DNA of 17,147 nt, from positions 1-17,147 of the forward strand of contig JACOWJ010000015.1 of NCBI GenBank assembly GCA_016176845.1, written 5' to 3'. Positions within the stretch are counted from its first letter, which is position 1. Each line of letters starts with the position of its first letter. A program made the translations under genes and the position numbers. Of the stretch, positions 7,077 through 15,401 are shown one piece after another. The notes beneath the pieces were generated by a model. That model had not been told where the DNA came from, searched no databases, and saw nothing but the letters and a program-made list of their open reading frames with translations. The stretch comes from Nitrospinota bacterium (lineage in GTDB: Bacteria; 2-12-FULL-45-22; JACOWJ01).

Positions 7077-7115
7077 CCCCTCACCCCAACCCTCTCCCCC
7101 GAAGGGAGAGGGAGC
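7077..7115. repeat. Dispersed GC-rich hairpin repeat
   Basis: CCCTCTCCC (7090-7098) and GGGAGAGGG (7104-7112) form a perfect 9-bp stem with a 5-nt loop, preceded by CCCCTCACCCCAAC. On the minus strand the loop reads TTCGG closed by C-G, giving a UUCG-type stable tetraloop in RNA. Near-identical hairpins are scattered through many bacterial genomes. Here it sits 49 bp past the xdhC-like stop and could end or protect that transcript. Confidence 0.75.
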
Positions 7116-7163
7116 CTCACAGGCCATTTTCATGGGCTTGGGTGCCCCAAGGGCCATGGGGGA

Positions 7164-8300
7164 TTATTGAGTGAAGGACTTCGAGCCCATGCTGGGGGTT
7201 CGTTCCCGTCGGATTTGAACCAATTGGGCTGCGATGCTTACCGCGATCTCCTCGGGGGTCTCGGCTCCGATGGATAGGCCTATCGGAGAATGGACTCGGG
7301 CCAAGAGCTCTGGAGGGATGCCTCGCTCCATCAGATTGGCATAGACCCTTCGGATCTTTTGCCGGCTCCCGATCATGCCAATGTAACGGGCGGTCTGCCT
7401 CACCGCCCATTCCAGGACCAACTCATCGTGGAGATGTCCGCGAGTGACGATCACGATATAAGAGGAAGAATGGGGAGCCAGGTCGCGAAAGACCTCCGCG
7501 AATTCCCGGGCGTGAATCTCGTCGGCTTCTGGAAACCGGTCGGGGTTGGCATAGACCTCCCGGTCATCGATCACAATCAGTTTAAATCCCAACATCTTCC
7601 CCAGACGGGACAGAGGCAGAGAGATGTGGCCCGCGCCAAATAAATAGAGAACGGGGGAAGTCAGGATGGGCTCGAGGAAGATCCGGAGTCCCCCGGGCAG
7701 TTCCAGGAGTTGGGGCTTCTCCTCCGCCATCACGCGACCGGCCAGCTCAGCCACCTTGTCTTCCCAGGCCTTATTCTCGAAGGGAGAGCCCAGGATGGGC
7801 CCCTTCATCTCGAACAGCTGCCTTCCCTCCCTCCCGGGAACCCCCGGTTCGTCATGGGCGCAGGAGCATGGATCTCCTCCCTCCCCATGGATGAGCGTCG
7901 CCAGGGCCCCTTTCTCTCCCCGGGCTTGAAGGGCAACGATCTCACGGTAAATATCTCCTCCTCCCAGGAAACCTGGCGAAACGGGCTCCAGATAGATTTC
8001 CAGGGCTCCGCCACAAATGAGCCCGCTCTCCACGGCCTCTTTCTCCGTGAGGTGAAAGCCCAGCGTCCTCGTCCGCCTCTGCAAGCCCCCTTTCATCATC
8101 TGCATGGCTTCCTGCCAGGTCTCGGCCTCCACACAGCCGCCGCTGATCGAGCCCAATGTGGCGCCATCCTCCTCGACCAACAGCTTCGCCCCCAACTCCC
8201 GGGGGGCAGAGCCCTTCTTCGAGATGATGGTGGCCTGGATGGCCTTCTTGCCTGTCTCCCTCACCAGGGCGATTCGCCGATAGATCGCCTCCTCTTCCAA
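7164..8300 (-). CDS. XdhC/CoxF-family molybdoenzyme maturation factor
   Basis: XdhC-family proteins bind molybdenum cofactor, help its sulfuration and insert it into xanthine dehydrogenase-type enzymes. The 378-residue product has both usual domains. The N-terminal XdhC/CoxI domain shows ISKKGSAPRELGAKLLV, LGSISGGCVE (Cys56) and GLICGGALEIYLEP (Cys96). The C-terminal Rossmann domain shows LYLFGAGHIS, LIVIDDRE, VTRGHLHDELVLEWAV, YIGMIGSRQK and HSPIGLSIGAETPEEIAVSIAAQL. I place the start at TTG 8300: it has an AGGAGGG site 7 nt upstream (8308-8314) and gives MEEEAIYRRIALV, the usual family N-terminus. An upstream ATG at 8369 would add 23 unconserved residues. The linker (140-165) holds a CSC motif. 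No molybdoenzyme gene adjoins it. Confidence 0.9.
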   Translation of the reverse strand: MEEEAIYRRIALVRETGKKAIQATIISKKGSAPRELGAKLLVEEDGATLGSISGGCVEAETWQEAMQMMKGGLQRRTRTLGFHLTEKEAVESGLICGGALEIYLEPVSPGFLGGGDIYREIVALQARGEKGALATLIHGEGGDPCSCAHDEPGVPGREGRQLFEMKGPILGSPFENKAWEDKVAELAGRVMAEEKPQLLELPGGLRIFLEPILTSPVLYLFGAGHISLPLSRLGKMLGFKLIVIDDREVYANPDRFPEADEIHAREFAEVFRDLAPHSSSYIVIVTRGHLHDELVLEWAVRQTARYIGMIGSRQKIRRVYANLMERGIPPELLARVHSPIGLSIGAETPEEIAVSIAAQLVQIRRERTPSMGSKSFTQ

Positions 8301-8406
8301 GCCCCTACCCTCCTGAACGTGCACTTGAATGGCAATTCGGATACGCTGATTAAAGCAACTAAGGATCATGGACTAAATAACTTGCCCATTTGGTTCCCTG
8401 CAGAAA

Positions 8407-8467
8407 GTTTTAGGTTTTAGGTTTTAAGTTTTAACCCTAAAACCTAAAACTTAAAACTTAAAACCTA
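8407..8467. repeat. AT-rich palindrome made of 7-nt repeats
   Basis: The left part repeats TTTTAGG/TTTTAAG and the right part repeats CCTAAAA/CTTAAAA with a 7-nt period. A perfect 17-bp stem forms between 8418-8434 and 8451-8467 with a 16-nt loop, and slipped pairings by one heptamer are also possible. It stands out as almost purely A/T in a GC-rich region. It lies just upstream of the xdhC-like gene. Confidence 0.85.
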
Positions 8468-8518
8468 TTATCCCATTCGACCATGGGAAAGTTATTCGGT
8501 CACTATTCCTAAGCGCTA

Positions 8519-8586
8519 GGCCCCCCCCTGCCCCAACATCTCCGGCCCCAAGGGGGGGCTACGTAGTGAGGCAGGCCCCCCCCGGC
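8519..8586. repeat. Paired C8 tracts with G-quadruplex potential
   Basis: Two tracts of eight C (8521-8528 and 8576-8583) have related flanks (GCGCTAGG before the first, GGCGCTC after the second). Between them are CCCC blocks and a G7 tract (8552-8558), which pairs with GGCCCC just upstream. On the minus strand 8521-8549 reads GGGG, GGGG and GGGGGGGG with short spacers, a plausible G-quadruplex. It lies in the non-coding stretch between the xdhC-like gene and the atp promoter. Confidence 0.6.
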
Positions 8587-8683
8587 GCTCGTGAGAGCTC
8601 GATCCGGCAAAGAGGCCGCTAAGCCTCAAATTTCTCCCTTATTAGAATCTCTGGAGGGATTTTGTCAAGAGGAAAATGGGAAG

Positions 8684-8712
8684 TTGACAATTACCGCTTT
8701 CTATGGTAACAA
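8684..8712 (+). promoter_or_regulatory. Probable promoter of the atp operon
   Basis: A consensus TTGACA (8684-8689) is followed after 17 bp by TAACAA (8707-8712). Transcription would begin near 8719, giving a leader of about 250 nt that includes the second palindromic repeat. The 9-nt direct repeat ACAATTACC occurs at 8687-8695 and 8709-8717, exactly 22 bp apart. The second copy is also part of the inverted repeat GGTAA-CAA-TTACC (8705-8717). These overlap both promoter hexamers and could be an operator. Confidence 0.6.
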
Positions 8713-8732
8713 TTACCAATTCTTGATCGCTT

Positions 8733-8804
8733 AGGAATTTCCATTTTTGAGGGGCTAGAGGTTAGCAAAAGTTCTTCTTCACTAGCCCCTAATCCCTAAC
8801 CCCT
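8733..8804. repeat. Palindromic intergenic repeat, copy 2
   Basis: This is the same family as 110-193, in opposite orientation. It starts AGGAATTTCC then ATTTTTGAGGGGCT, matching copy 1 at 22 of 24 positions. The arms (GAGGGGCTAGAGGTTAG and CTAGCCCCTAATCCCTAACC) surround the loop CAAAAGTTCTTCTTCA. It falls in the predicted 5' leader of the atp operon, about 160 nt before the first start codon. Confidence 0.75.
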
Positions 8805-8966
8805 GTTTAACTTGAAAGTTAAGGCCCGAAACCTCATCGGTAACGCCTGCCAATCGTTGCGGGGATTGGGATGAAACCGGGTCGCCGCGAGAAATCGGGG
8901 GGGGCTACAATTGGCTGGGGCTCAACATCGAAAGGCAGTGTTTACGCGGAAGGAGAGACCCAAGAT

Positions 8967-9401
8967 ATGGAAGGACTGGCGCTTAACTATACCTTTGTGC
9001 TGCAGCTGGCCATCTTCTTTGGGGCGATGTTCATCTTGAATCAGTGGCTTTTCAAGCCCGTTTCCCATTTGCTGGAGCGGCGTGAGCATGCCATCTCCGG
9101 GACCTGGAAAGAAGTCGAGGCCAAGCAGACGCTGCTGGAGGAGCGCCTGACTCAGTACAACGCCATCATCGATCAGGCCAGACGGGAGATGGCCGAAAGG
9201 ATCACCTCAGTCCGCAAGGATGCCGAGGGAGATCAGCGGAGGATCATCGAAAAGGCCAGAGAAGAGGCCTCTTCTCTCCTTCAGGCGGCGATGGCCCGCA
9301 TCCAGCAGGAAGGGGAAGAGGCCAAGAGGAGTCTGCGAAGGCAAACCGAGCAGCTTTCTCTGGTTATCGCGGAGAAGCTCTTGGGAAGGGCGATTTTTTG
9401 A
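8967..9401 (+). CDS. atpF': ATP synthase subunit b' (F0 peripheral stalk)
   Basis: The 144-residue product is one of two b-type subunits forming the peripheral stalk that holds F1 against F0. Residues ~6-27 are the membrane helix (TFVLQLAIFFGAMFILNQWL), followed by FKPVSHLLERREHAI, the typical b/b' junction. From ~40 onward a long charged coiled coil follows, ending LSLVIAEKLLGRAIF. I start at ATG 8967, behind AAGGAGAG (8950-8956); an upstream in-frame ATG at 8871 would add 32 unconserved residues before the helix. Its stop TGA overlaps an ATG of the next gene (TGATG). Two unequal b genes in tandem are known from photosynthetic bacteria and several deltaproteobacteria. The b' name rests on order and shortness; the b/b' assignment could be swapped. 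Confidence 0.9.
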   Translation: MEGLALNYTFVLQLAIFFGAMFILNQWLFKPVSHLLERREHAISGTWKEVEAKQTLLEERLTQYNAIIDQARREMAERITSVRKDAEGDQRRIIEKAREEASSLLQAAMARIQQEGEEAKRSLRRQTEQLSLVIAEKLLGRAIF

Positions 9402-9424
9402 TGCCCTCGAATCGGGGAGAAGAG

Positions 9425-10063
9425 ATGATGGGCTTCACAGACAGTAAGATCCTCAGGACTAGAGGCCACAAGCTGCGGGCCTTCGGCTGGCGGATTTTTT
9501 TCTGGATGGCGTCAATTCTGATGATTTTGGGAGAGGTCGGCTGGGCCCTGGCTGCCGGGGAGGGCGGCCATGCGGGAGGAAGATCCACCTTCTGGCCTTT
9601 TTTCTTTCACAGCATCAACTTCGTCATCCTGGTGGTCGCCCTCTATTACCTGGCGGGCAAGCAGATCACCGCTTATTTTGCCGAAAGGAGAGAGCGGATC
9701 GCCGGGGCGATTCAGGAGGCCCGGAAGGCTCGCCAGGAGATCGAAAGGCGAATGCTGGAGTGCGAGCAGAAACTGAAGAACGCGGACCAGGAGGTGGCCC
9801 AGATGAGGGCAGAGGCCGAGCGAGGTGCGGTGGAACTGCAGCGAAGGCTTAAGGAAGAGGCCGAGCAGGCCGCCCAGAGGATCCTTCAGCAGGCCAGGTT
9901 GAACATCGAGCAGGAGGTCAAAAAGGCCCGCAGCAATCTCCAGGCGGAAGCCGCGCTGCTGGCCCTCTCCCTGGCTGAGCAGGCCCTAAAAGATCATATC
10001 ACCCTGGAGGATCAGGGGAGGCTGTTCAAGGACTATTTATCCGTGATAGGAGATGGAAATTGA
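9425..10063 (+). CDS. atpF: ATP synthase subunit b with N-terminal signal-like extension
   Basis: The 212-residue product is the second peripheral-stalk b subunit. It is longer than the usual ~160 residues because it begins with an extra hydrophobic, signal-peptide-like segment (residues ~20-44, FGWRIFFWMASILMILGEV... ALAAG). The canonical membrane helix follows (~57-77, FHSINFVILVVALYYLAGKQ), then a long charged coiled coil. Such extensions are known on some deltaproteobacterial b subunits and may be cleaved. I chose ATG 9425, which has GGGGAG 5 nt upstream. ATG 9401 overlaps the previous stop as TGATG and is an alternative with a weaker site; ATG 9428 is also possible. The stop overlaps the TTG start of atpH. 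Confidence 0.9.
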   Translation: MMGFTDSKILRTRGHKLRAFGWRIFFWMASILMILGEVGWALAAGEGGHAGGRSTFWPFFFHSINFVILVVALYYLAGKQITAYFAERRERIAGAIQEARKARQEIERRMLECEQKLKNADQEVAQMRAEAERGAVELQRRLKEEAEQAAQRILQQARLNIEQEVKKARSNLQAEAALLALSLAEQALKDHITLEDQGRLFKDYLSVIGDGN

Positions 10064-10620
10064 TCGGAACGCTTCTCGCCCGGAGATATGCCAAGGCCCT
10101 GTTTGAAGTGGTCAAGAAGGCGGACGGGGCGATCGAGGGCAACTTCGAGAAGGTCTCTCAAGAGCTTAAAAGTTTCTGTACCTTGCTAGAGGACAACCCA
10201 GGTCTCCAGAGCATCTTTTACAACCCCAGCATCAGCATCCATCATAAGAAGAAGCTGCTGGAAGAGCTAATCCAGCGTACCGGCCCATTGCCCGTGGTAG
10301 CCAATTTCATCACCCTTTTGCTGGAGAAGGGCCGGCTGAGGAACCTCTCCATCATCGCCTCGGTCTTCGAGCAGCTCTCTTATCAGATCTTGAACAAGGC
10401 CCAGGCGACGGTAACGGCAGCATGGCCCTTGTCTGAGAAGGAAGAGCTCGAGCTGAAGGCCAAACTGCACGCGCTCACCGGGGCGAAAGAGGTCATCCTG
10501 AGCCTGAAGACCGACCCCCAGCTGATCGGGGGAATGGTGGTGCAGATCGGCAGCACGGTATACGATGGCAGCCTCAAGAGACAGCTGGAGAACCTGAAGG
10601 AAGAACTGATCAGGAGGTGA
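10060..10620 (+). CDS. atpH: ATP synthase subunit delta
   Basis: Delta (OSCP homologue) joins the top of the alpha-beta ring to the b stalk. The 186-residue product begins [16 protein letters not shown], the expected N-terminal helix. It has [14 protein letters not shown] and [21 protein letters not shown] in the helical domain. The C-terminal domain ends with the family signature [28 protein letters not shown], read as two parts. The start is TTG, overlapping the atpF stop (TTGA), with AGGAG 7 nt upstream. No ATG lies nearby that would preserve the conserved N-terminus. Coupled translation with atpF is likely. Confidence 0.95.
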   Translation: MIGTLLARRYAKALFEVVKKADGAIEGNFEKVSQELKSFCTLLEDNPGLQSIFYNPSISIHHKKKLLEELIQRTGPLPVVANFITLLLEKGRLRNLSIIASVFEQLSYQILNKAQATVTAAWPLSEKEELELKAKLHALTGAKEVILSLKTDPQLIGGMVVQIGSTVYDGSLKRQLENLKEELIRR

Positions 10621-10624
10621 AGAC

Positions 10625-12139
10625 ATGGTCGAGATCAAGGCTGATGAGATCAGCGAGATTATACGACAGCGAATCGAGGGATACGAAAGGGCCGTAGAGC
10701 TAGACGAGATCGGCTACGTCATCGCCGCCGGCGACGGGATCGCCCGCATCTATGGGCTGGAAAAGGTGATGTACGGGGAGCTGCTGGAGTTCCCCCAGTC
10801 CGTCTATGGCATGGCCCTGAACCTGGAAGAGGACAACGTCGGGTCCGTCCTCCTGGGCGACTACACGGTGATCAAGGAGGGGGATACCGTTAAGCGGACC
10901 CGGCGCATCGTCGAGATTCCCGTGGGCGAGGCCTTGCTAGGCCGGGTGGTCAACTCCCTGGGGCAGCCGGTGGACGGCAAGGGGCCGATCGAGGCCCAGG
11001 AATTCCGCCCCATCGAACGGTTGGCCCCTGGCGTCGTGGACCGATTGCCGGTGAACCAGCCGCTGCAGACCGGCCTCAAGGCGATCGACTCGATGATCCC
11101 CATCGGCCGGGGTCAGCGGGAGTTGATCATCGGAGACCGGCAGACCGGGAAGACCGCGGTGGCCCTGGACACGATCATCAACCAGAAGGGCGGGGACGTT
11201 TACTGCATCTACGTGGCCATCGGCCAGAAGCGGTCCACCGTGGCTCAGCTGGTCAGGACCCTGGAAGAGTACGGGGCCATGGATTACTGCATCGTGGTGG
11301 CAGCCACAGCCAGCGAGCCTGCTCCCCTGCAGTACATCGCCCCCTACGCAGGCTGTGCCATGGGAGAATACTTCCGGGATACGGGCCGCCATTCCCTGAT
11401 CATTTACGATGACCTGTCCAAACAGGCTGCCGCATACCGGCAGCTTTCGCTGTTGCTGCGCCGGCCTCCGGGCCGCGAGGCCTATCCGGGTGATGTCTTC
11501 TACCTTCACTCCCGCTTGCTGGAGAGAGCGTCCAAGCTTAGCACGGAGTTTGGTGGAGGGTCGTTGACCGCCCTGCCCATCATCGAGACCCAGGCGGGAG
11601 ACGTCTCGGCCTACATCCCGACCAACGTCATCTCCATCACCGACGGGCAGATCTACCTGGAGTCGGAGCTCTTCTACTCCGGGGTGCGGCCGGCCATCAA
11701 CGTAGGGCTCTCCGTTTCCCGGGTGGGAGGAGCCGCCCAGATCAAGGCGATGAAGCAGGTAGCCGGAAGGCTGCGGCTGGACCTGGCCCAGTACCGAGAG
11801 ATGGCGGCCTTCGCCCAGTTCGGCAGCGAGCTCGACCCCGTCACCCAGGCCCAGCTGGCGCGGGGCGAGCGGATGGTCGAGATCCTGAAGCAGGGCCAGT
11901 ACCAACCCCTGCCGGTGCAAAAACAGATCGCCATCATCTTCGTGGGGGTCAACGGTTACCTGGATGATATCCCGGTGGAGAGCTGCGAGAAGTTCGAGCG
12001 GGAATTCCACGAGTTCATGGAGAGCCGGCATACCACGATCCTGACGGAGCTCCGGGAGAAGAAGGAGATCAACCCCGACTTGGATAAGCAGCTCCGGGCA
12101 GCAATCCAGGAGTTCAAGGCCAGCTTCTCGCCCAGCTAA
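10625..12139 (+). CDS. atpA: ATP synthase subunit alpha
   Basis: This is the non-catalytic nucleotide-binding subunit of F1, at 504 residues full family length. The beta-barrel domain (~25-95) precedes the P-loop GDRQTGKT at residues 170-177. [20 protein letters not shown] and [15 protein letters not shown] follow, and the arginine-finger region is [17 protein letters not shown]. The C-terminal helical domain ([14 protein letters not shown] onward) is intact. AGGAGGTGA lies immediately upstream of the ATG and overlaps the end of atpH. No key residue is missing. It lies four bases past the atpH stop, with atpG 12 bases after it. Confidence 0.99.
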   Translation: MVEIKADEISEIIRQRIEGYERAVELDEIGYVIAAGDGIARIYGLEKVMYGELLEFPQSVYGMALNLEEDNVGSVLLGDYTVIKEGDTVKRTRRIVEIPVGEALLGRVVNSLGQPVDGKGPIEAQEFRPIERLAPGVVDRLPVNQPLQTGLKAIDSMIPIGRGQRELIIGDRQTGKTAVALDTIINQKGGDVYCIYVAIGQKRSTVAQLVRTLEEYGAMDYCIVVAATASEPAPLQYIAPYAGCAMGEYFRDTGRHSLIIYDDLSKQAAAYRQLSLLLRRPPGREAYPGDVFYLHSRLLERASKLSTEFGGGSLTALPIIETQAGDVSAYIPTNVISITDGQIYLESELFYSGVRPAINVGLSVSRVGGAAQIKAMKQVAGRLRLDLAQYREMAAFAQFGSELDPVTQAQLARGERMVEILKQGQYQPLPVQKQIAIIFVGVNGYLDDIPVESCEKFEREFHEFMESRHTTILTELREKKEINPDLDKQLRAAIQEFKASFSPS

Positions 12140-12151
12140 GGAGTCATTTCA

Positions 12152-13009
12152 ATGCCGAGCCTCCGGGCCATCAAACGTCGAATCACCAGCGTGAAGAACA
12201 CCCAGAAGATCACCCGGGCCATGAAGATGGTCGCGGCGGCCAAACTGAGACGCTCGCAGGACCGGCTGATGGCGGCCAGGCCATACGCCTGGAAGATGGC
12301 AGAGGTGGTCACCAGTTTGGCTCAGCGGGCCGCCCCGGAGAGCCATCCTCTCCTGGCCCCTCGGGAGGGGAACCGATGGGAAGTCGTGGTCATCACGGCC
12401 GACAAAGGTCTGTGTGGCGGCTTTAACAGCAACGTCCTGCGCCAGACCACCCATTTCCTGGGGGAGCATCCAGGGGAGGAGATCGGCTTGGGCCTCATCG
12501 GAAGAAAGGGGAAGGACTTCTTCCGGCGGAGGAAGGTCCAAATCAAGCGGGAATATCTGGATATATTCCGGGCCCTTTCCTATCCCATCGCGGCCAATAT
12601 CGGGCAGGAAATCCTGGCGGACTACCTGCAGGGGGAAACGGACCGGGTCTACCTGATCTTCAACGAGTTCAAGTCCACCATGTCACAGCGCGTGACCATC
12701 CGGCCCCTCCTGCCCATCACGCCCGCAGGCCCCGTCAAGGAGGACCTGATCGACTTCATCTACGAGCCGTCGGCCGGTCAGGTGATCGACGAGCTGCTCA
12801 GGAAGTACGTGGAGGTTCAGATTTACCAGGCCCTGCTGGAATCCGCAGCCGGCGAATATGCCGCACGAATGACGGCCATGGACTCGGCCACGGAAAACGC
12901 TGCGGAGATGATCGACCATCTGACCCTTACCTTCAATAAGGCCAGGCAGGCCGCCATCACCAAGGAACTGATCGAGGTAGTGAGCGGAGCCGATGCGCTG
13001 AAAGGCTAG
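12152..13009 (+). CDS. atpG: ATP synthase subunit gamma
   Basis: Gamma is the rotating central shaft of F1. The 285-residue product has the conserved N-terminal helix MPSLRAIKRRITSVKNTQKI and TRAMKMVAAAKLRRSQ. The Rossmann-like middle starts at VVVITADKGLCGGFNSNVLR. The C-terminal helix ends ATENAAEMIDHLTLTFNKAR then QAAITKELIEVVSGADAL. AAGGAG lies 9 nt before the ATG. Unlike the tight upstream junctions, a 101-bp gap carrying a palindromic repeat separates it from atpD. Confidence 0.98.
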   Translation: MPSLRAIKRRITSVKNTQKITRAMKMVAAAKLRRSQDRLMAARPYAWKMAEVVTSLAQRAAPESHPLLAPREGNRWEVVVITADKGLCGGFNSNVLRQTTHFLGEHPGEEIGLGLIGRKGKDFFRRRKVQIKREYLDIFRALSYPIAANIGQEILADYLQGETDRVYLIFNEFKSTMSQRVTIRPLLPITPAGPVKEDLIDFIYEPSAGQVIDELLRKYVEVQIYQALLESAAGEYAARMTAMDSATENAAEMIDHLTLTFNKARQAAITKELIEVVSGADALKG

Positions 13010-13014
13010 CGAAG

Positions 13015-14538
<1,524 letters not shown>

Positions 14539-14544
14539 AGGTAT

Positions 14545-14659
14545 AGGAATTTCCTTTTGAGAGATTGCTTCACTACGCTCGCAATGACAAGGTTGGCCTT
14601 CTGTGTCATTGCGAGGAGCGCAAGCGACGAAGCAATCTAAGTTCAAAGCAGGAATTTCC
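14545..14659. repeat. Palindromic repeat between atpD and atpC, flanked by AGGAATTTCC
   Basis: Positions 14562-14638 form a long imperfect hairpin: AGATTGCTTC...CGCTCGCAATGACA on the left, and TGTCATTGCGAGGAGCG...GAAGCAATCT on the right. This type of AGATTGCTTC/CATTGCGAG repeat is widely scattered in many bacterial genomes. Here both sides carry the same 10-mer AGGAATTTCC in direct orientation (14545-14554 and 14650-14659). The same 10-mer starts the unrelated repeat at 8733. Its reading frames are not genes. Confidence 0.85.
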
Positions 14660-14730
14660 ATTCTCAGCTTTCCCGGGATCGCCGGGCACCAGCCCGGCCT
14701 TCACCTTGAAGCGCGAAAGGCTGAAGAGTT

Positions 14731-15144
14731 ATGGAAGAGAAAATCTCCCTGGAGATCGTTACCCCCGATCGCCAGTTGGTCAAAGAGATGGTCGATGAGA
14801 TCACGGCCCCGGGAAGTGAGGGGTATTTTGGCGTCCTGCCTGGACACATCCCGTTCCTAACCACCCTGAAGATCGGCGAGGTCGCCTACCGTCGGGAGCG
14901 GGAAACCCGGTACCTGGCAGTCAGCTGGGGCTACGCGCAGGTGGAGCCCGCCAAAATGGTGATCCTGGCGGAGATCGCGGAGCCCGCCGAGGAGATTGAC
15001 ATCGAGCGGGCCCAACGGGCCCGTATGCGGGCCGAGAAGCGCCTCGAAGAGAAGACGGAAGAGCTGGATTTCGAACGGGCCCGCGCCGCCTTGGAGAAGG
15101 CCTTGATCCGGCTCCAGGTGGCCACGAAGAAGTTGCCGCAATAG
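14731..15144 (+). CDS. atpC: ATP synthase subunit epsilon
   Basis: Epsilon is the regulatory subunit at the foot of the central stalk. The 137-residue product opens ISLEIVTPDRQLVKEMVDEI and continues APGSEGYFGVLPGHIPFLTT, both typical of the beta-sandwich domain. The C-terminal helical hairpin, which can inhibit ATP hydrolysis, is present (IDIERAQRARMRAEKRL to IRLQVATKK). The ribosome-binding site is weak (GAAAGG about 14 nt upstream, or GAAGAG). It is the last gene of the cluster; I see no clear intrinsic terminator after it. Confidence 0.97.
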   Translation: MEEKISLEIVTPDRQLVKEMVDEITAPGSEGYFGVLPGHIPFLTTLKIGEVAYRRERETRYLAVSWGYAQVEPAKMVILAEIAEPAEEIDIERAQRARMRAEKRLEEKTEELDFERARAALEKALIRLQVATKKLPQ

Positions 15145-15219
15145 CTTTTCATTTTGCTAGCTGCGGCTGTTCCCCCTTGCGGCGATCAGAAACGGAGATG
15201 CATTCGTGTCAACTTAACC

Positions 15220-15277
15220 CCTGGGAACGCGGGCGTCCCCGCCCGCAAAGAGCGGCCAGGATGGCCGCGCTCCCAGG
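15220..15277. repeat. Cloverleaf-like multi-hairpin repeat
   Basis: An outer 7-bp stem (CCTGGGA 15220-15226, TCCCAGG 15271-15277) encloses two inner hairpins. These are GCGGGCG/CGCCCGC-type pairing around 15229-15246, and AGCGGCCA-GGA-TGGCCGC at 15251-15268. Repeats of this GGGAACGCGGGCG...GGCCGCGCTCCCA form occur in diverse bacteria. It sits 76 bp past atpC and could protect or terminate that mRNA. Confidence 0.75.
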
Positions 15278-15401
15278 ACTAAACCTTAAGTGGACACAAA
15301 TGAACGGAGATGCCTCCGTCCGAAACGAATCTCTGCCAGGACCGAGGGAATCTGGTGACTGGAGAATGCTCCTGGCTTAAGAGATTCCACAGGAAAGCGC
15401 A

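Noticed and set aside
8407-8467. Possible CRISPR-like or telomere-like array
   Set aside because: The 7-nt units are contiguous without spacers and arranged as one hairpin, so it is neither a CRISPR array nor a true tandem telomeric repeat.
8871-8966. N-terminal extension of the first b subunit from ATG 8871
   Set aside because: The extra residues are unlike any b subunit, and ATG 8967 has a better placed ribosome-binding site directly before the membrane helix.
10937-12031. 364-codon open frame antisense to atpA
   Set aside because: Same reason: antisense to an intact alpha-subunit gene, no domain and no credible ribosome-binding site.
14565-14860. Two overlapping plus-strand frames across the atpD-atpC gap
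   Set aside because: They are translations of the palindromic repeat (CHCEERKRRSN-like) running into the wrong frame of atpC.
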